A DNA stretch of 48,593 nucleotides. Source: Prevotella sp. (GTDB lineage: Bacteria; Bacteroidota; Bacteroidia; Bacteroidales; Bacteroidaceae). How positions within the stretch are numbered: the first letter of the stretch is position 1; each line of letters begins with the position of its first letter. Under the pieces are notes generated by a model. It was not told the DNA's origin. It worked only from the letters and a program-made list of their open reading frames with translations, and made no database searches. A program made the position numbers and the translations under genes. The DNA is taken from positions 1-48,593 of the forward strand of contig JAFVFY010000016.1 in NCBI GenBank assembly GCA_017475265.1, in the 5' to 3' direction. Positions 25,684-34,205 of this stretch are shown one piece after another.

Positions 25684-25688
25684 GGCTG

Positions 25689-25696
25689 CAAAGGTA
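25689..25696 (-). promoter_or_regulatory. Promoter box of rplY-pth
   Basis: TACCTTTG on the minus strand matches TAnnTTTG; no clear TTTG upstream. The predicted leader before the rplY ATG is about 95 bases. Confidence 0.55.
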
Positions 25697-25778
25697 GTAA
25701 TAAAATATGTATTACGCATAAGATATTTAGTTTTTTTAGCAAAAGAACGATACAGAAAGCCCCGATAAAGTCCGATAT

Positions 25779-26555
25779 TTATATGGCTGAACCTTTTGTT
25801 GCCTGTATTGCGCTGCGCATTTCCTTGAGGAGGTCGCTGGCAAAGATGAAGTCTGTGAGCGGCTTGCAGGTAGAGTTCAAGATTTCAGAGGACTGCCCCT
25901 GCCAGCCTTTCTTCCCTTCGAAAATAAAAAGGATGTTCTCGCCAATGCCCATCACGGAGTTCATGTCGTGGGTGTTGATGATGGTGGTCATCTTGAACTC
26001 ATGGGTGATGCTGCTGAGCAGTTGGTCGATGACGAGGCTCGTCTTGGGGTCGAGGCCGGAGTTTGGCTCGTCGCAGAAGAGGTACTTGGGGTTCAATGAA
26101 ATGGCACGGGCAATGGCAACACGCTTCTGCATGCCACCACTAATCTCACCGGGAAACTTCGTCTCGGCACCAACGAGGTTGACACGGTCGAGGCAGTCCA
26201 TCGCACGCTTCTGACGTTCACGCAGAGTCATTAAGGAGAACATATCGAGCGGGAACATCACGTTCTCCAGCACGGAGAGGGAGTCGAAGAGGGCCGCACT
26301 TTGGAATATCATCCCCATCTCGCGGCGCATCATCACCTTCTCCTTCTTCGTCATCTTCACGAAGTCGCGACCGTCGTAGAGCACCTGTCCGCTAGTGGGT
26401 TCAAAGAGTCCCACGAGGTTCTTCATCAGCACGGTCTTTCCGCTGCCGCTCTGTCCGATGATGAGGTTTGTCTTTCCGTCCTCAAAGGTGATGGAGATGT
26501 CGTGGAGCACCTCGCGACCGTCGAATGACTTGTATAGGTTCTTTACTTCTATCAT
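25779..26555 (-). CDS. ABC transporter ATPase, MlaF-like
   Basis: A 258-residue cytoplasmic ATPase. Walker A is IGQSGSGKTV, the signature is EISGGMQKRVAIARA, Walker B is LFCDEPNSGLDP, and the switch His is in INTHDMNS. The sequence pattern (LVGLFEPTSGQVLYDG, SGGMQKRVA) is that of MlaF, the ATPase of the Mla phospholipid transport system in the outer-membrane lipid asymmetry pathway. The permease MlaE and the MCE-domain protein MlaD, usually next door, are not adjacent here. The gene's start overlaps the stop of the double ABC ATPase gene by four bases. Confidence 0.87.
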   Translation of the reverse strand: MIEVKNLYKSFDGREVLHDISITFEDGKTNLIIGQSGSGKTVLMKNLVGLFEPTSGQVLYDGRDFVKMTKKEKVMMRREMGMIFQSAALFDSLSVLENVMFPLDMFSLMTLRERQKRAMDCLDRVNLVGAETKFPGEISGGMQKRVAIARAISLNPKYLFCDEPNSGLDPKTSLVIDQLLSSITHEFKMTTIINTHDMNSVMGIGENILFIFEGKKGWQGQSSEILNSTCKPLTDFIFASDLLKEMRSAIQATKGSAI

Positions 26556-27853
26556 TTCAGTTCCATTCTTTTGTTAATGCACTTTGGCAGTTCTTCTTCG
26601 TAGTGGGAGACCATGATAAGGGTATTCTCAGGCTTGGAGCAATAGTCGTTGATAATGGCTTTCACCATCTCGCTATTGTGGTCGTCAAGGCCATGCATCG
26701 GCTCGTCGAGGATGAGGAGGTCGGGGCTTTTGACGAAGGCACGGGCAAGGAGAACAAGACGTTGCTCACCGCTGGAGAGGGTGAGGAAGGAACGCTGCTC
26801 GAGGTCGCCGATGGCGAAAAGACGCATGGCCTGGCGGCATTGCTCCCGCTCCTGTTCGTTGGGACGGACGTAGAGCCCCACGGTGTCTTTCAGTCCGCTG
26901 GCCACGACTTGTATGGCAGGGAGGTTGCGCTGGTAGGAACGGTGCATCTCCGGCGATACATAGCCTATGCGCCGCTTGATGTCCCAGATGGTCTCACCCG
27001 TTCCCCGTTGGCGGCCAAAAAGACTGATGTCGCAGGCATAGCCCTGAGGATTGTCAGCACAGATGAGCGAAAGCAGCGTTGACTTGCCACTGCCGTTAGG
27101 GCCAGAGAGTGCCCAGTGCTCGCCCTGACAGATGGTCCAGTTGATGTCGTTGAGGATGGTGCGTGAACCGTAACGAACGGTGACATGGTGCATTTCCACT
27201 ACTGGGGATGGGGAGTGAAGGGGGAGTGAAGGGGAAGTGAAGGGGGAGTGAAGGGAACGATACTTTTGTTCATCCTGTCCATTAGGTAATGTCCTTTTTA
27301 CTTCCCATTCACTCCATACTTCAGCATAGTCGGGAACATCGCTCTCTCTTGCTACCACTAAATAGATAGTGATGTTCTCCTTCTCAGCCAACTCCCTCAG
27401 CAATTCCTTCAACAGCTGGCGAGTAGGGTTGTCAAGACCGATGAAGGGATTGTCGATGATGAGCGTACGGGGATGGGAGAGAAGCGTTTTGATGAGTTGC
27501 AGCTTGCGCAGCTCACCACTGGAGAGCTGGATGACATACTTGTCGAGAGCATCCTCAAGATGCATCATGGCGATGAGCCGTTGCTGGTATTCGCGACGCT
27601 GCGGGGTGTCATTGCCAGTAAGCGTGTAAGTGCGCTCTATGGCTTGGGCCACGGTGGGTGTCTCTTGGTCGATGTCGTGCTGGTTCCAGCGCAGCTGCAG
27701 GTAGTAGGCGCGGTCGGTCTGTGCACCGTAGCTGTCACAGAAGGCTATGTAGCGCACGCTGTCGGAGGCCATCTGCCGCCTCATCTGCTCCACGTAACGG
27801 GTCTTGCCGCTGGCGTTGGGACCTACTATGGCGATAACCATAAGATTTGACAA
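26552..27853 (-). CDS. Tandem ABC ATPase (ModF-like)
   Basis: A 433-residue soluble protein with two ABC modules. Module 1 (about residues 1-185): VGPNASGKTR, LSSGELRKLQLIKT, LIIDNPFIGLDN. Module 2 (about 217-433): SGPNGSGKST, LSSGEQRLVLLARA, LILDEPMHGLDD. It resembles ModF/PhrA-type duplicated ATPases with no permease. The inter-module linker (about 180-216) is encoded by a complete copy of the GGGAGTGAA inverted element, giving a Ser/Pro/His-rich stretch. Role unknown; ModF has been linked to molybdate in E. coli only by its locus. Confidence 0.8.
   Translation of the reverse strand: MSNLMVIAIVGPNASGKTRYVEQMRRQMASDSVRYIAFCDSYGAQTDRAYYLQLRWNQHDIDQETPTVAQAIERTYTLTGNDTPQRREYQQRLIAMMHLEDALDKYVIQLSSGELRKLQLIKTLLSHPRTLIIDNPFIGLDNPTRQLLKELLRELAEKENITIYLVVARESDVPDYAEVWSEWEVKRTLPNGQDEQKYRSLHSPFTSPSLPLHSPSPVVEMHHVTVRYGSRTILNDINWTICQGEHWALSGPNGSGKSTLLSLICADNPQGYACDISLFGRQRGTGETIWDIKRRIGYVSPEMHRSYQRNLPAIQVVASGLKDTVGLYVRPNEQEREQCRQAMRLFAIGDLEQRSFLTLSSGEQRLVLLARAFVKSPDLLILDEPMHGLDDHNSEMVKAIINDYCSKPENTLIMVSHYEEELPKCINKRMELK
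27207..27315. repeat. Inverted GGGAGTGAAGG element, copy B (inside a gene)
   Basis: Left arm of GGGAGTGAA units (27207-27255), core ACGATACTTTTG (27257-27268), 15 bases, AGGTAATGTCC (27284-27294), right arm TTTACTTCCCATTCACTCC (27296-27314). The core blocks are identical to those of copy A at 23741-23862. The whole element is open in the reading frame of the tandem ABC ATPase. Confidence 0.9.
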
Positions 27854-27875
27854 TTTGACGATTTACTATTTGACT
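27843..27875 (-). repeat. TTTGACGATTTACTATTTGAC repeat before the ABC ATPase
   Basis: Units of ATTTGAC and GATTTACT fill the 23-base gap between murF-alr and the ABC ATPase start and run a few bases into the coding region. The same family is in frame in murF-alr (29322-29374) and in the GT2 gene (34468-34520). Confidence 0.75.
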
Positions 27876-27876
27876 A

Positions 27877-30459
27877 TTAGCATTGGAAATAAACGCGCTT
27901 CACACGGTTGGAGACGGAGGTGAGCACTTCGTATGAGATGGTGTTCATGGCGTCGCTAAGTACTGTTACGGGCAGGTCGCGACCGAAGATTTCCACGCGG
28001 TCGCCCTCCTTGCAAGGAATGTCGGTGACATCGATGAGCGCCACGTCCATGCAGATGTTTCCCACGTACTCCGCCCGTTGTCCGTTCACCAAGCAGTAGC
28101 CGTTGCGGTTGCCCAGCCGACGGTCGAGGCCATCGGCATAACCTATGGGTATGGCAGCAATGATGCTGTCGCGTGTCAGCGTACCACGGCGGCTGTAACC
28201 CACGGTTTCTTCCTTGGGCACATGGCGTAGTTGCAGGATGGTGGTGATAAGGGTGGAAACAGGAGTGTGCGTGTAGAGGCCAATGCCTAGGCGGCACATG
28301 TCGAGCTGCCGTTCGGGGAAGTGCTCTATGCCAGCGCTGTTGTCTATATGACGCAGGATTTTGTGGGTGAAGGCAGCCTGCAGTTTGCGGCTGGCTTCGT
28401 CGAAGAGCTGGAACTGGCGGGCGGAGAAAGCATCGAAGTCAGGACTGTCGCTACCCACGAAATGGGTGAATACCGAACGAGGGATGATGGCCTGCTGGTG
28501 GGTGAGGCGGGAGATAAGCTCAGGGATTTGAGATTTGAGATTTGAGGTTTGAGGTTTGTCATTATCAGAAATCTCAAAACTCAAATCTCCCACCTCAAAT
28601 CCTAAACGGTGCATGCCCGTGTCGAGCTTGACGTGCACGGGCCAGCCGGTGATGCCCTGTGAGCGGGCGGCACGGATGAGGGCATCCATAAGACGGAAGC
28701 TATAGACCTCTGGCTCCAAGCCATAGTCGAAGAGTGTCTTGAACGACGACATCTCAGGGTTCATCACAATGATGTTCTGCGTGATGCCCGCCTTACGCAA
28801 CTCCGCACCCTCGTCGGCTACGGCCACGGCGAGGTAGTCCACGCGGTGGTTTTGCAGTGTCTTGGCTATCTCAATGGCACCAGCACCGTAGGCATCGGCC
28901 TTTATCATGCAAACCATTTTCGTTTCCGGACGCAGCAACGAACGATAGTAGTTCAGGTTGGAGACCAGGGCATCGAGGTCTACCTCAAGGATGGTCTCGT
29001 GAACTTTCTGCTCCAGCATCTCGCTGATTTGCTCGAAGCCGAAGCGACGGGCACCCTTGAGCAGCACCACCTCGTCGTGAAGACTGGCGAACACCTGACT
29101 GCGGAGCAACTGTTGGACATTTGGGAAGAAGTACAACGACTGACCATTGACCATTGAGGATTGACCATTGAACTGGTCAGCCTGTGACGAGATTTCAGGG
29201 CCTACGCAGATGAGTTTATCCACACCACGCTTTGCCACGAGGTCGGCCACCTGGTGGTATAGCTCTTGCGGTGATTCGCCACTCTGGTATATGTCGCTGA
29301 GGATAAGAGCCGTGGATATTTGACTATTGGACGATAGACCATTTGACGATTTACTATTTGACAATTTACTATTTAATGCCCTGCGCTTCATGAAGTCGAG
29401 GGCGATGTCGAGCGACTGCAGATCGTTGTTGTAGGAGTCGTTGATGAGCGTGATTCCCCGTTGTCCCTCCTTTACCTCCAGGCGCATGGCGATAGGCTCC
29501 AAGGCTGCCATAGCGTTGGATACCTCTTCGGGGGTAAGCCCCAGATAAAGGGCCGTGGCGGCACAGGTGATGCTGTTTTCTATGGATGCCTCGTCGGAAA
29601 AGGGGATGGTGTAGCTACCCTCTATACCTTTATATATATAGGTGATTTGAGAGGTGAGGGGTGAGGGCTGGGCATTGTCGATGCTTTTCACGAAGAAGGG
29701 AGCCTTGTCGCTGTAGCGGCTCCAGCCTATGCGCTCTCCCTGATAGTTGCAGCGACGCATGCAGCGACTGATGGTGTCGTCGTCGGAGGGATAGACGAGC
29801 GCTTTAGTACCGTGGAAGAGTTGCATCTTCTCCATGCATTTCTCCTCCAGGGTGCGGAAGTTCTCCTGGTGGGCGGTGCCCAGCGAAGTGAACACGCCGA
29901 TAGTGGGTTGTATGATGTCACTCAGTGGTAGCATCTCGCCCGGCTCGCTGATACCGGCCTCGAAAAGGGCCACCTGCGTCTGGGCGTTGAGCATCCATAC
30001 GGAGAGGGGGACGCCTATTTGGGAGTTGTAGGAGCGTGGCGAGCGTGTCACCCGGCGGTCGTTGGTGCGCAGCAGCTGGTAGAGCCATTCCTTAACCCAT
30101 GTCTTGCCGTTGCTGCCGGTAATGCCCACTACGGGGATGTCGAACTCCTCGCGGTGACGCTCTGCCAGGCGTTGCAGGGCTGCCAATGATGAGTGTACAC
30201 GGAGGAAATTGGCCTCCGAGTAGGCGGTCTCGTAGGCTTCAGGTATCTGTTCCACGACGAAGGAACGCACACCACGGCTATATAGTTCGCCGATGTAGCG
30301 GTGACCGTCGCCCGACTTGGTGGTGAGGGCGAAGAAGAGTGTCTGTTCGGGGAAGCACAGCGAACGGCTGTCCGTGAGCAGCCATCCTACTGTGGCATCG
30401 GCCTCGCCATAGCGGCGGGCACCGATGAGGGTAGTGATTTCTTCTATGCTATAAGCCAT
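27877..30459 (-). CDS. murF-alr: Bifunctional MurF ligase / alanine racemase
   Basis: An 860-residue fusion typical of Bacteroidetes. The N-terminal half adds D-Ala-D-Ala to UDP-MurNAc-tripeptide; its ATP loop is GITGSNGKTWVKEW near residue 115. The C-terminal half (from about 485) is a PLP alanine racemase making D-alanine: PLP lysine K520 in MIKADAYGAG, catalytic tyrosine Y755 in VGYSRRGT, and IPIGYADG. Coupling both steps in one protein feeds cell-wall precursor synthesis. Four repeat-derived in-frame insertions are visible, near residues 258-275, 360-380, 428-440 and 618-650, all between conserved blocks. Confidence 0.95.
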   Translation of the reverse strand: MAYSIEEITTLIGARRYGEADATVGWLLTDSRSLCFPEQTLFFALTTKSGDGHRYIGELYSRGVRSFVVEQIPEAYETAYSEANFLRVHSSLAALQRLAERHREEFDIPVVGITGSNGKTWVKEWLYQLLRTNDRRVTRSPRSYNSQIGVPLSVWMLNAQTQVALFEAGISEPGEMLPLSDIIQPTIGVFTSLGTAHQENFRTLEEKCMEKMQLFHGTKALVYPSDDDTISRCMRRCNYQGERIGWSRYSDKAPFFVKSIDNAQPSPLTSQITYIYKGIEGSYTIPFSDEASIENSITCAATALYLGLTPEEVSNAMAALEPIAMRLEVKEGQRGITLINDSYNNDLQSLDIALDFMKRRALNSKLSNSKSSNGLSSNSQISTALILSDIYQSGESPQELYHQVADLVAKRGVDKLICVGPEISSQADQFNGQSSMVNGQSLYFFPNVQQLLRSQVFASLHDEVVLLKGARRFGFEQISEMLEQKVHETILEVDLDALVSNLNYYRSLLRPETKMVCMIKADAYGAGAIEIAKTLQNHRVDYLAVAVADEGAELRKAGITQNIIVMNPEMSSFKTLFDYGLEPEVYSFRLMDALIRAARSQGITGWPVHVKLDTGMHRLGFEVGDLSFEISDNDKPQTSNLKSQIPELISRLTHQQAIIPRSVFTHFVGSDSPDFDAFSARQFQLFDEASRKLQAAFTHKILRHIDNSAGIEHFPERQLDMCRLGIGLYTHTPVSTLITTILQLRHVPKEETVGYSRRGTLTRDSIIAAIPIGYADGLDRRLGNRNGYCLVNGQRAEYVGNICMDVALIDVTDIPCKEGDRVEIFGRDLPVTVLSDAMNTISYEVLTSVSNRVKRVYFQC
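28513..28604. repeat. Inverted GATTTGAG / CTCAAATC element inside murF-alr
   Basis: Left arm GATTTGAGATTTGAG, centre GGTTTGTCATTATCAG, right arm AAATCTCAAAACTCAAATCTC and further units: inverted arrays around a short core, in the racemase half. It translates without stops. Confidence 0.85.
29142..29174. repeat. GACCATTGA repeats inside murF-alr
   Basis: Four copies of GACCATTGA or GATTGACCATTGA in frame in the MurF half, giving a Gly-Gln-Ser-Met-Val-Asn-rich stretch. Confidence 0.8.
29322..29374. repeat. ATTTGACGATTTACT repeats inside murF-alr
   Basis: Irregular copies of ATTTGACTATT and GATTTACTATTTGAC in frame, encoding a Ser/Asn/Leu/Lys stretch just before the conserved ALILSDIYQSG block. 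Confidence 0.85.
29640..29672. repeat. GATTTGAGAGGTGAGGGGTGAGG stretch inside murF-alr
   Basis: A short run of TGAGAGG/TGAGGGG units encoding a Ser-Pro-Leu-Thr-Ser stretch. It resembles a partial member of the GATTTGAG family. Confidence 0.5.
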
Positions 30460-30502
30460 GGGGATTTACGTATTTAATAATAAGAATTTCTCTAAGAGAC
30501 TG

Positions 30503-30534
30503 CAAAGTTATGAAAATAAACAGAAAGCCCGCAA
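30503..30534 (-). promoter_or_regulatory. Promoter of murF-alr
   Basis: TAACTTTG (30510-30503, minus strand) with TTG (30534-30532) 21 bases upstream. Predicted leader about 38 bases. Confidence 0.6.
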
Positions 30535-30632
30535 GAAAAAGATGTTAAATTTGCTCAAGAAGCAGAAAAGGAAGAGTTATGGCTGATACCCCACTCTACT
30601 TAATTATGTTTAATTTTTACTCATTTGTAACA

Positions 30633-30660
30633 TTGATGCAACAAAAAAATAGTAATTTTG
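30633..30660 (+). promoter_or_regulatory. Promoter of the polysaccharide operon
   Basis: TAATTTTG (30653-30660) matches TAnnTTTG, with TTG (30633-30635) 17 bases before it and TTTG (30624-30627) 25 bases before it. The start codon at 30669 is only 8 bases after the box, so the mRNA should be leaderless or nearly so. Confidence 0.6.
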
Positions 30661-30668
30661 CACCCCGA

Positions 30669-32246
30669 ATGACAGGAAGTAACACGCGAATAGCCAGGAA
30701 TACCCTGTTTCTCTACATTAGGATGTTCTTCGTCCTCGCCGTATCGCTGTATACGTCGAGGGTTATTTTGCGTACCCTTGGCGTTAGCGACTACGGTGTC
30801 TACAACGTGGTGGCGGGCTTCGTGTCGATGTTCGGATTCCTGAACGTCACACTGGCGGCGAGCATGCAGCGCTTCTATAACTACGAAGGTACTTCCGATG
30901 CCAAGTGGGGCTACCGCAGGGTCTATGCCACAGGCCTGACCATTCACTTGGCCATTGCCTTTGTCCTACTGGTGCTGATGGAGACACTGGGCTGGTGGTA
31001 TGTAAACAATGTGATGGTGGTGCCACCAGAACGACTGCTGGCCGCTAACGTGGCCTATCAGATGGCCGTCGGCTCGCTGCTCCTCGTCGTGCTGGAGATT
31101 CCCTACACGGCATCCATCCTGGCACGCGAGCGCTTCGACTTCTACGCCCTTGTGGGCATCCTGGAGGTGACACTTCGGCTGCTGGCCGTCATCGCCCTTC
31201 CCTGGCTGCCCTACGACAAAGTTATCGCCCTGGCCACGCTGACGATTACCATCTCGGCAGTACGCTTCCTGATGTTCTTTGTGTATGCAAAGAAAAAGAC
31301 CCTCCCCCAATCCCTCCCTGTAGGGAGGGGAGTATATACCTCTGAGGCAGAAAGCAATTACACCCCTCCTTTGGAGGGGCAGGGGGAGGTTCCCTCTCTC
31401 CTCCGCCAGATGCTGTCGTTCTCTGGCTGGAACGTTCTGGGTACATTCTCGCAGGTGTTGAAGGGTCAGGGTGTGAACATGCTGCTCAACGTGTTCTTCG
31501 GCACGGTTGTCAATGCTGCCCGAGCCGTTGCGTTCCAGGTGAACGCAGCCATTACTGGTTTCTCAAACAACGTGGCGATGTCGTTTCAGGCACAGATTGT
31601 GAACAGCTATGCAGCCCGCGAACATTCGCGGCTGATGAACCTCTTCTATGCCGAGTCACGCATCTGTTTCGTGCTCATAGCCTTTCTCATTACGCCACTG
31701 GTTCTGGAGATGGACTTCGTGCTGAGCCTTTGGCTGGGCGACAGCGTTCCGCCACAGACAAGGATATTCACCATCCTGGTGCTCATCGACTCGCTGGTGT
31801 GCACGCTGGAGATGCCCTGCACGCAGGTGGCCTACGCCGTGGGGCGCATACGAGACTACAAGGTGGTGCCAGCCGTGGTTTCTCTGTTGCTCCTACCCAC
31901 GGCCTGGGTAGGGTTGAGGATGGGTATGAGCGCCGTTTCGGTGTTTACCATGACCATTGTGTTCTCCGTTCTTCAGGTGACGGCGAGCATGACGATGCTA
32001 CATCGCATCTTTACTTATTCCGTGACGGAATACCTAAGGCGGGTGCTGCTGCCGTGCTTCCTGTTCCTGTGCCTGAACGTCGTGGCTCCGCTGATGGTCT
32101 GCCGACTGATGGACAGCTCATGGTTGCGTCTTGTGGCTGTCTGCATCGCGGAAGGCATTGCAGGTTTGCTGCTGGCATACTTCCTGGTCTTGGGCAAGAG
32201 TGAGAAGGAGCTTTTATTGAATTACCTTAGAAAGCTGAGACGATGA
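30669..32246 (+). CDS. Polysaccharide flippase (Wzx/MATE-like)
   Basis: A 525-residue membrane protein with about 12-14 helices that should move lipid-linked oligosaccharide units across the inner membrane. The N-terminus (NTRIARNTLFLYIRMFF, then LGVSDYGVYNVVAGFVSMF) is typical of Bacteroidales O-antigen flippases, which fixes the start at 30669 and not at the longer frame from 30579. A GC-rich hairpin repeat encodes an extra segment at about residues 210-241, between two helices. First gene of a surface polysaccharide operon; its stop overlaps the next start (ATGA). Confidence 0.9.
   Translation: MTGSNTRIARNTLFLYIRMFFVLAVSLYTSRVILRTLGVSDYGVYNVVAGFVSMFGFLNVTLAASMQRFYNYEGTSDAKWGYRRVYATGLTIHLAIAFVLLVLMETLGWWYVNNVMVVPPERLLAANVAYQMAVGSLLLVVLEIPYTASILARERFDFYALVGILEVTLRLLAVIALPWLPYDKVIALATLTITISAVRFLMFFVYAKKKTLPQSLPVGRGVYTSEAESNYTPPLEGQGEVPSLLRQMLSFSGWNVLGTFSQVLKGQGVNMLLNVFFGTVVNAARAVAFQVNAAITGFSNNVAMSFQAQIVNSYAAREHSRLMNLFYAESRICFVLIAFLITPLVLEMDFVLSLWLGDSVPPQTRIFTILVLIDSLVCTLEMPCTQVAYAVGRIRDYKVVPAVVSLLLLPTAWVGLRMGMSAVSVFTMTIVFSVLQVTASMTMLHRIFTYSVTEYLRRVLLPCFLFLCLNVVAPLMVCRLMDSSWLRLVAVCIAEGIAGLLLAYFLVLGKSEKELLLNYLRKLRR
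31299..31392. repeat. Double-hairpin GC-rich element inside the flippase gene
   Basis: GACCCTCCCCC plus a CCCTCCCTGTAGGGAGGGG hairpin, a spacer TATATACCTCTGAGGC and more, a CCCCTCCTTTGGAGGGG hairpin, then GGGGGAGGTT. It has the same layout as the elements at 11308 and 24288 with diverged sequence, and is open in the flippase frame. Confidence 0.85.
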
Positions 32247-33535
32247 GACCTTGGAAGTTGTTGCTCTACTACCTGCTGCTGTTGGGTGTCATGGTCTCCT
32301 GGACTAATGTGGCTGCTGCGCCACCACTGCCAGTGCGTGTGGCTTTCCTCGTGGCAGTGGTCTATCCCGGTCTCAACGATGTGCGCGGACTATTCGTGGC
32401 TGCTCTTACTTGCTTCTGGAGCATTGCCTCGCTAGGCTACACCTACTCCTTCATGCCTACAATGCCCCATATCTACGTGATAGCCTTGACCGTAGGTCTC
32501 TGGCTCTTCTGGGACCGCCATAAGGAGATTACCAGCCGTCTGCTGGGAGGCGAGAACAGTCTGGTGTTCTTCTTCCTCATCTATGTGTGGCTTAGCGACG
32601 CTTACACGGAGTCACAGTTGGGCTACAACGCCTACACACTGCTGACGATGACGATGATAGTGCCCTTCGTGCCGGTTATCAATCGCCGCACGGTGACCTA
32701 TTTCTCTCTTAGCTTCATGACCATCACCGCCGTGCTGTCGTACTACCTCATCCTGACGCGAGACATTTTCACCTACGGCTCAACGGGGTTCACACCAGAG
32801 CTTGACCGCATAGGCTGGAGCGACCAGAACTATCTGGGCCTGGGTGTGGCCATGGGAGCGTCCATCGCCTTCACCTGCCTCATGCACGCCCGCCTATACC
32901 GCTGGTATTTCCTCATTTACAGCATCGCCGTGTTTGGCGTCAGCATCCCGGTGCTCCTCATGATGGGTTCTCGCACGGCGTTGTTGTGCCTCGTCGTAAG
33001 CGTATTGGTGCAGCTGATGTTCTCCAAAGCGAAGAAGAAATGGAAAGCCATGCTCGTCATGATGGGCCTGGGCTTCCTGTATTATCTCTATACCAACGAG
33101 TATTTCGAGCTTCTGGCAAACCGTGCCGAGGCAGAGGATGGCACGGGGTCGAACCGTTTGCTGATATGGAGAAAGAAGTACTTCGCCTTTGTAGACAGCG
33201 TCACTATCAGCGATTTGATTTTCGGTGTTGGCAAGGACAAGGGAGTAGGCATAACGCCGATAATAGGCAAGAACAACGTGGGTTTCCATAACGACTTCCT
33301 GGCCTTCTTCGTAAGCTACGGAATCATAGGACTTTTATTCTTCACCGCCCTCATCTGCCGACCCTTGAAGAAACTCAAGTGGCACTCGCCCTACCGTACG
33401 GCGGTCATCGCCAACTCGGCTTTCCTCATCGTGGCCTGTAACACACTGGAACCGTTTTTCATGGACATGTTCCCTGTCTACGCTTTCTTGTTCTACACCC
33501 TGCTACTGACAAAGGTGAAAGATGCGGATGCCTAA
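32243..33535 (+). CDS. O-antigen polymerase/ligase-like membrane protein
   Basis: A 430-residue protein with about 10-12 hydrophobic helices and a long extracytoplasmic loop in the C-terminal half holding HNDFLAFFVSYG, the Wzy/WaaL-type motif. It probably polymerises repeat units or ligates polysaccharide at the periplasmic face. The start overlaps the flippase stop by four bases. Such proteins diverge fast, so polymerase against ligase cannot be decided. Confidence 0.82.
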   Translation: MRPWKLLLYYLLLLGVMVSWTNVAAAPPLPVRVAFLVAVVYPGLNDVRGLFVAALTCFWSIASLGYTYSFMPTMPHIYVIALTVGLWLFWDRHKEITSRLLGGENSLVFFFLIYVWLSDAYTESQLGYNAYTLLTMTMIVPFVPVINRRTVTYFSLSFMTITAVLSYYLILTRDIFTYGSTGFTPELDRIGWSDQNYLGLGVAMGASIAFTCLMHARLYRWYFLIYSIAVFGVSIPVLLMMGSRTALLCLVVSVLVQLMFSKAKKKWKAMLVMMGLGFLYYLYTNEYFELLANRAEAEDGTGSNRLLIWRKKYFAFVDSVTISDLIFGVGKDKGVGITPIIGKNNVGFHNDFLAFFVSYGIIGLLFFTALICRPLKKLKWHSPYRTAVIANSAFLIVACNTLEPFFMDMFPVYAFLFYTLLLTKVKDADA

Positions 33536-33557
33536 TAAGTGAAAAACAGAACGGATA

Positions 33558-34166
33558 ATGAGTAAACTTTATAAATCATACATGCACCTTGTGAGTCGCT
33601 GGAACGCCTGGCGAAGCCGCTTCCCTTGGAACGAGGGGATGTTCATGGACGGCCGCTGCTACGTATGGGAACCCAACTTCCTGCTGCGCCACTTGAAGGG
33701 ACAGCACCGGGGAAGAATAGAGGTGGGGCGCAACTTCAAATGTATCAACCGCTTTGCCACCAACACCATAGGACTGATACAGCCGTGCCTGTTCACCGTC
33801 TTTCCCAATGCAAAAATATGCATTGGCGACAATGTGGGAATATCGGGTTCTACCTTACGCAGCACCATTTCCATCACCATCGGAAACAACGTGATGATAG
33901 GTTCGGGATGCCTCATTACCGACACCGACGACCATCCGCTGGACGCTAGGCAGCGGCAGGAAGAAAACTTCTACAAAAATACCGTTAGCAGTCCGGTGGT
34001 CATCGACGACGATGTGTTCATCGGGGCACGCTCCATCATCCTCAAAGGCGTGACCATAGGCCAGGGAGCAGTCATCGGAGCAGGGTCGATAGTGACAAAG
34101 GACGTGCCGCCACACACCATCGTAGCAGGAAATCCTGCAAAGGAGATAAAAGTGATAAGCGATTAA
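33558..34166 (+). CDS. Left-handed beta-helix (hexapeptide) acetyltransferase
   Basis: A 202-residue member of the LbH acyltransferase group that acetylates sugars. Hexapeptide repeats run from about residue 50 to 190 (IGDNVGISGS, IGNNVMIGSGC, IDDDVFIGARSIILKGVTIGQGAVIGAGSIVTKDVPP). The active-site His is likely in DTDDHPLD. It ends with the family's VAGNPAKEIK. It probably decorates the polysaccharide made by this operon. Confidence 0.9.
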   Translation: MSKLYKSYMHLVSRWNAWRSRFPWNEGMFMDGRCYVWEPNFLLRHLKGQHRGRIEVGRNFKCINRFATNTIGLIQPCLFTVFPNAKICIGDNVGISGSTLRSTISITIGNNVMIGSGCLITDTDDHPLDARQRQEENFYKNTVSSPVVIDDDVFIGARSIILKGVTIGQGAVIGAGSIVTKDVPPHTIVAGNPAKEIKVISD

Positions 34167-34205
34167 GAAACAAGCAATTAAGTATTAAGTAATAAGGAAA
34201 GAGTT

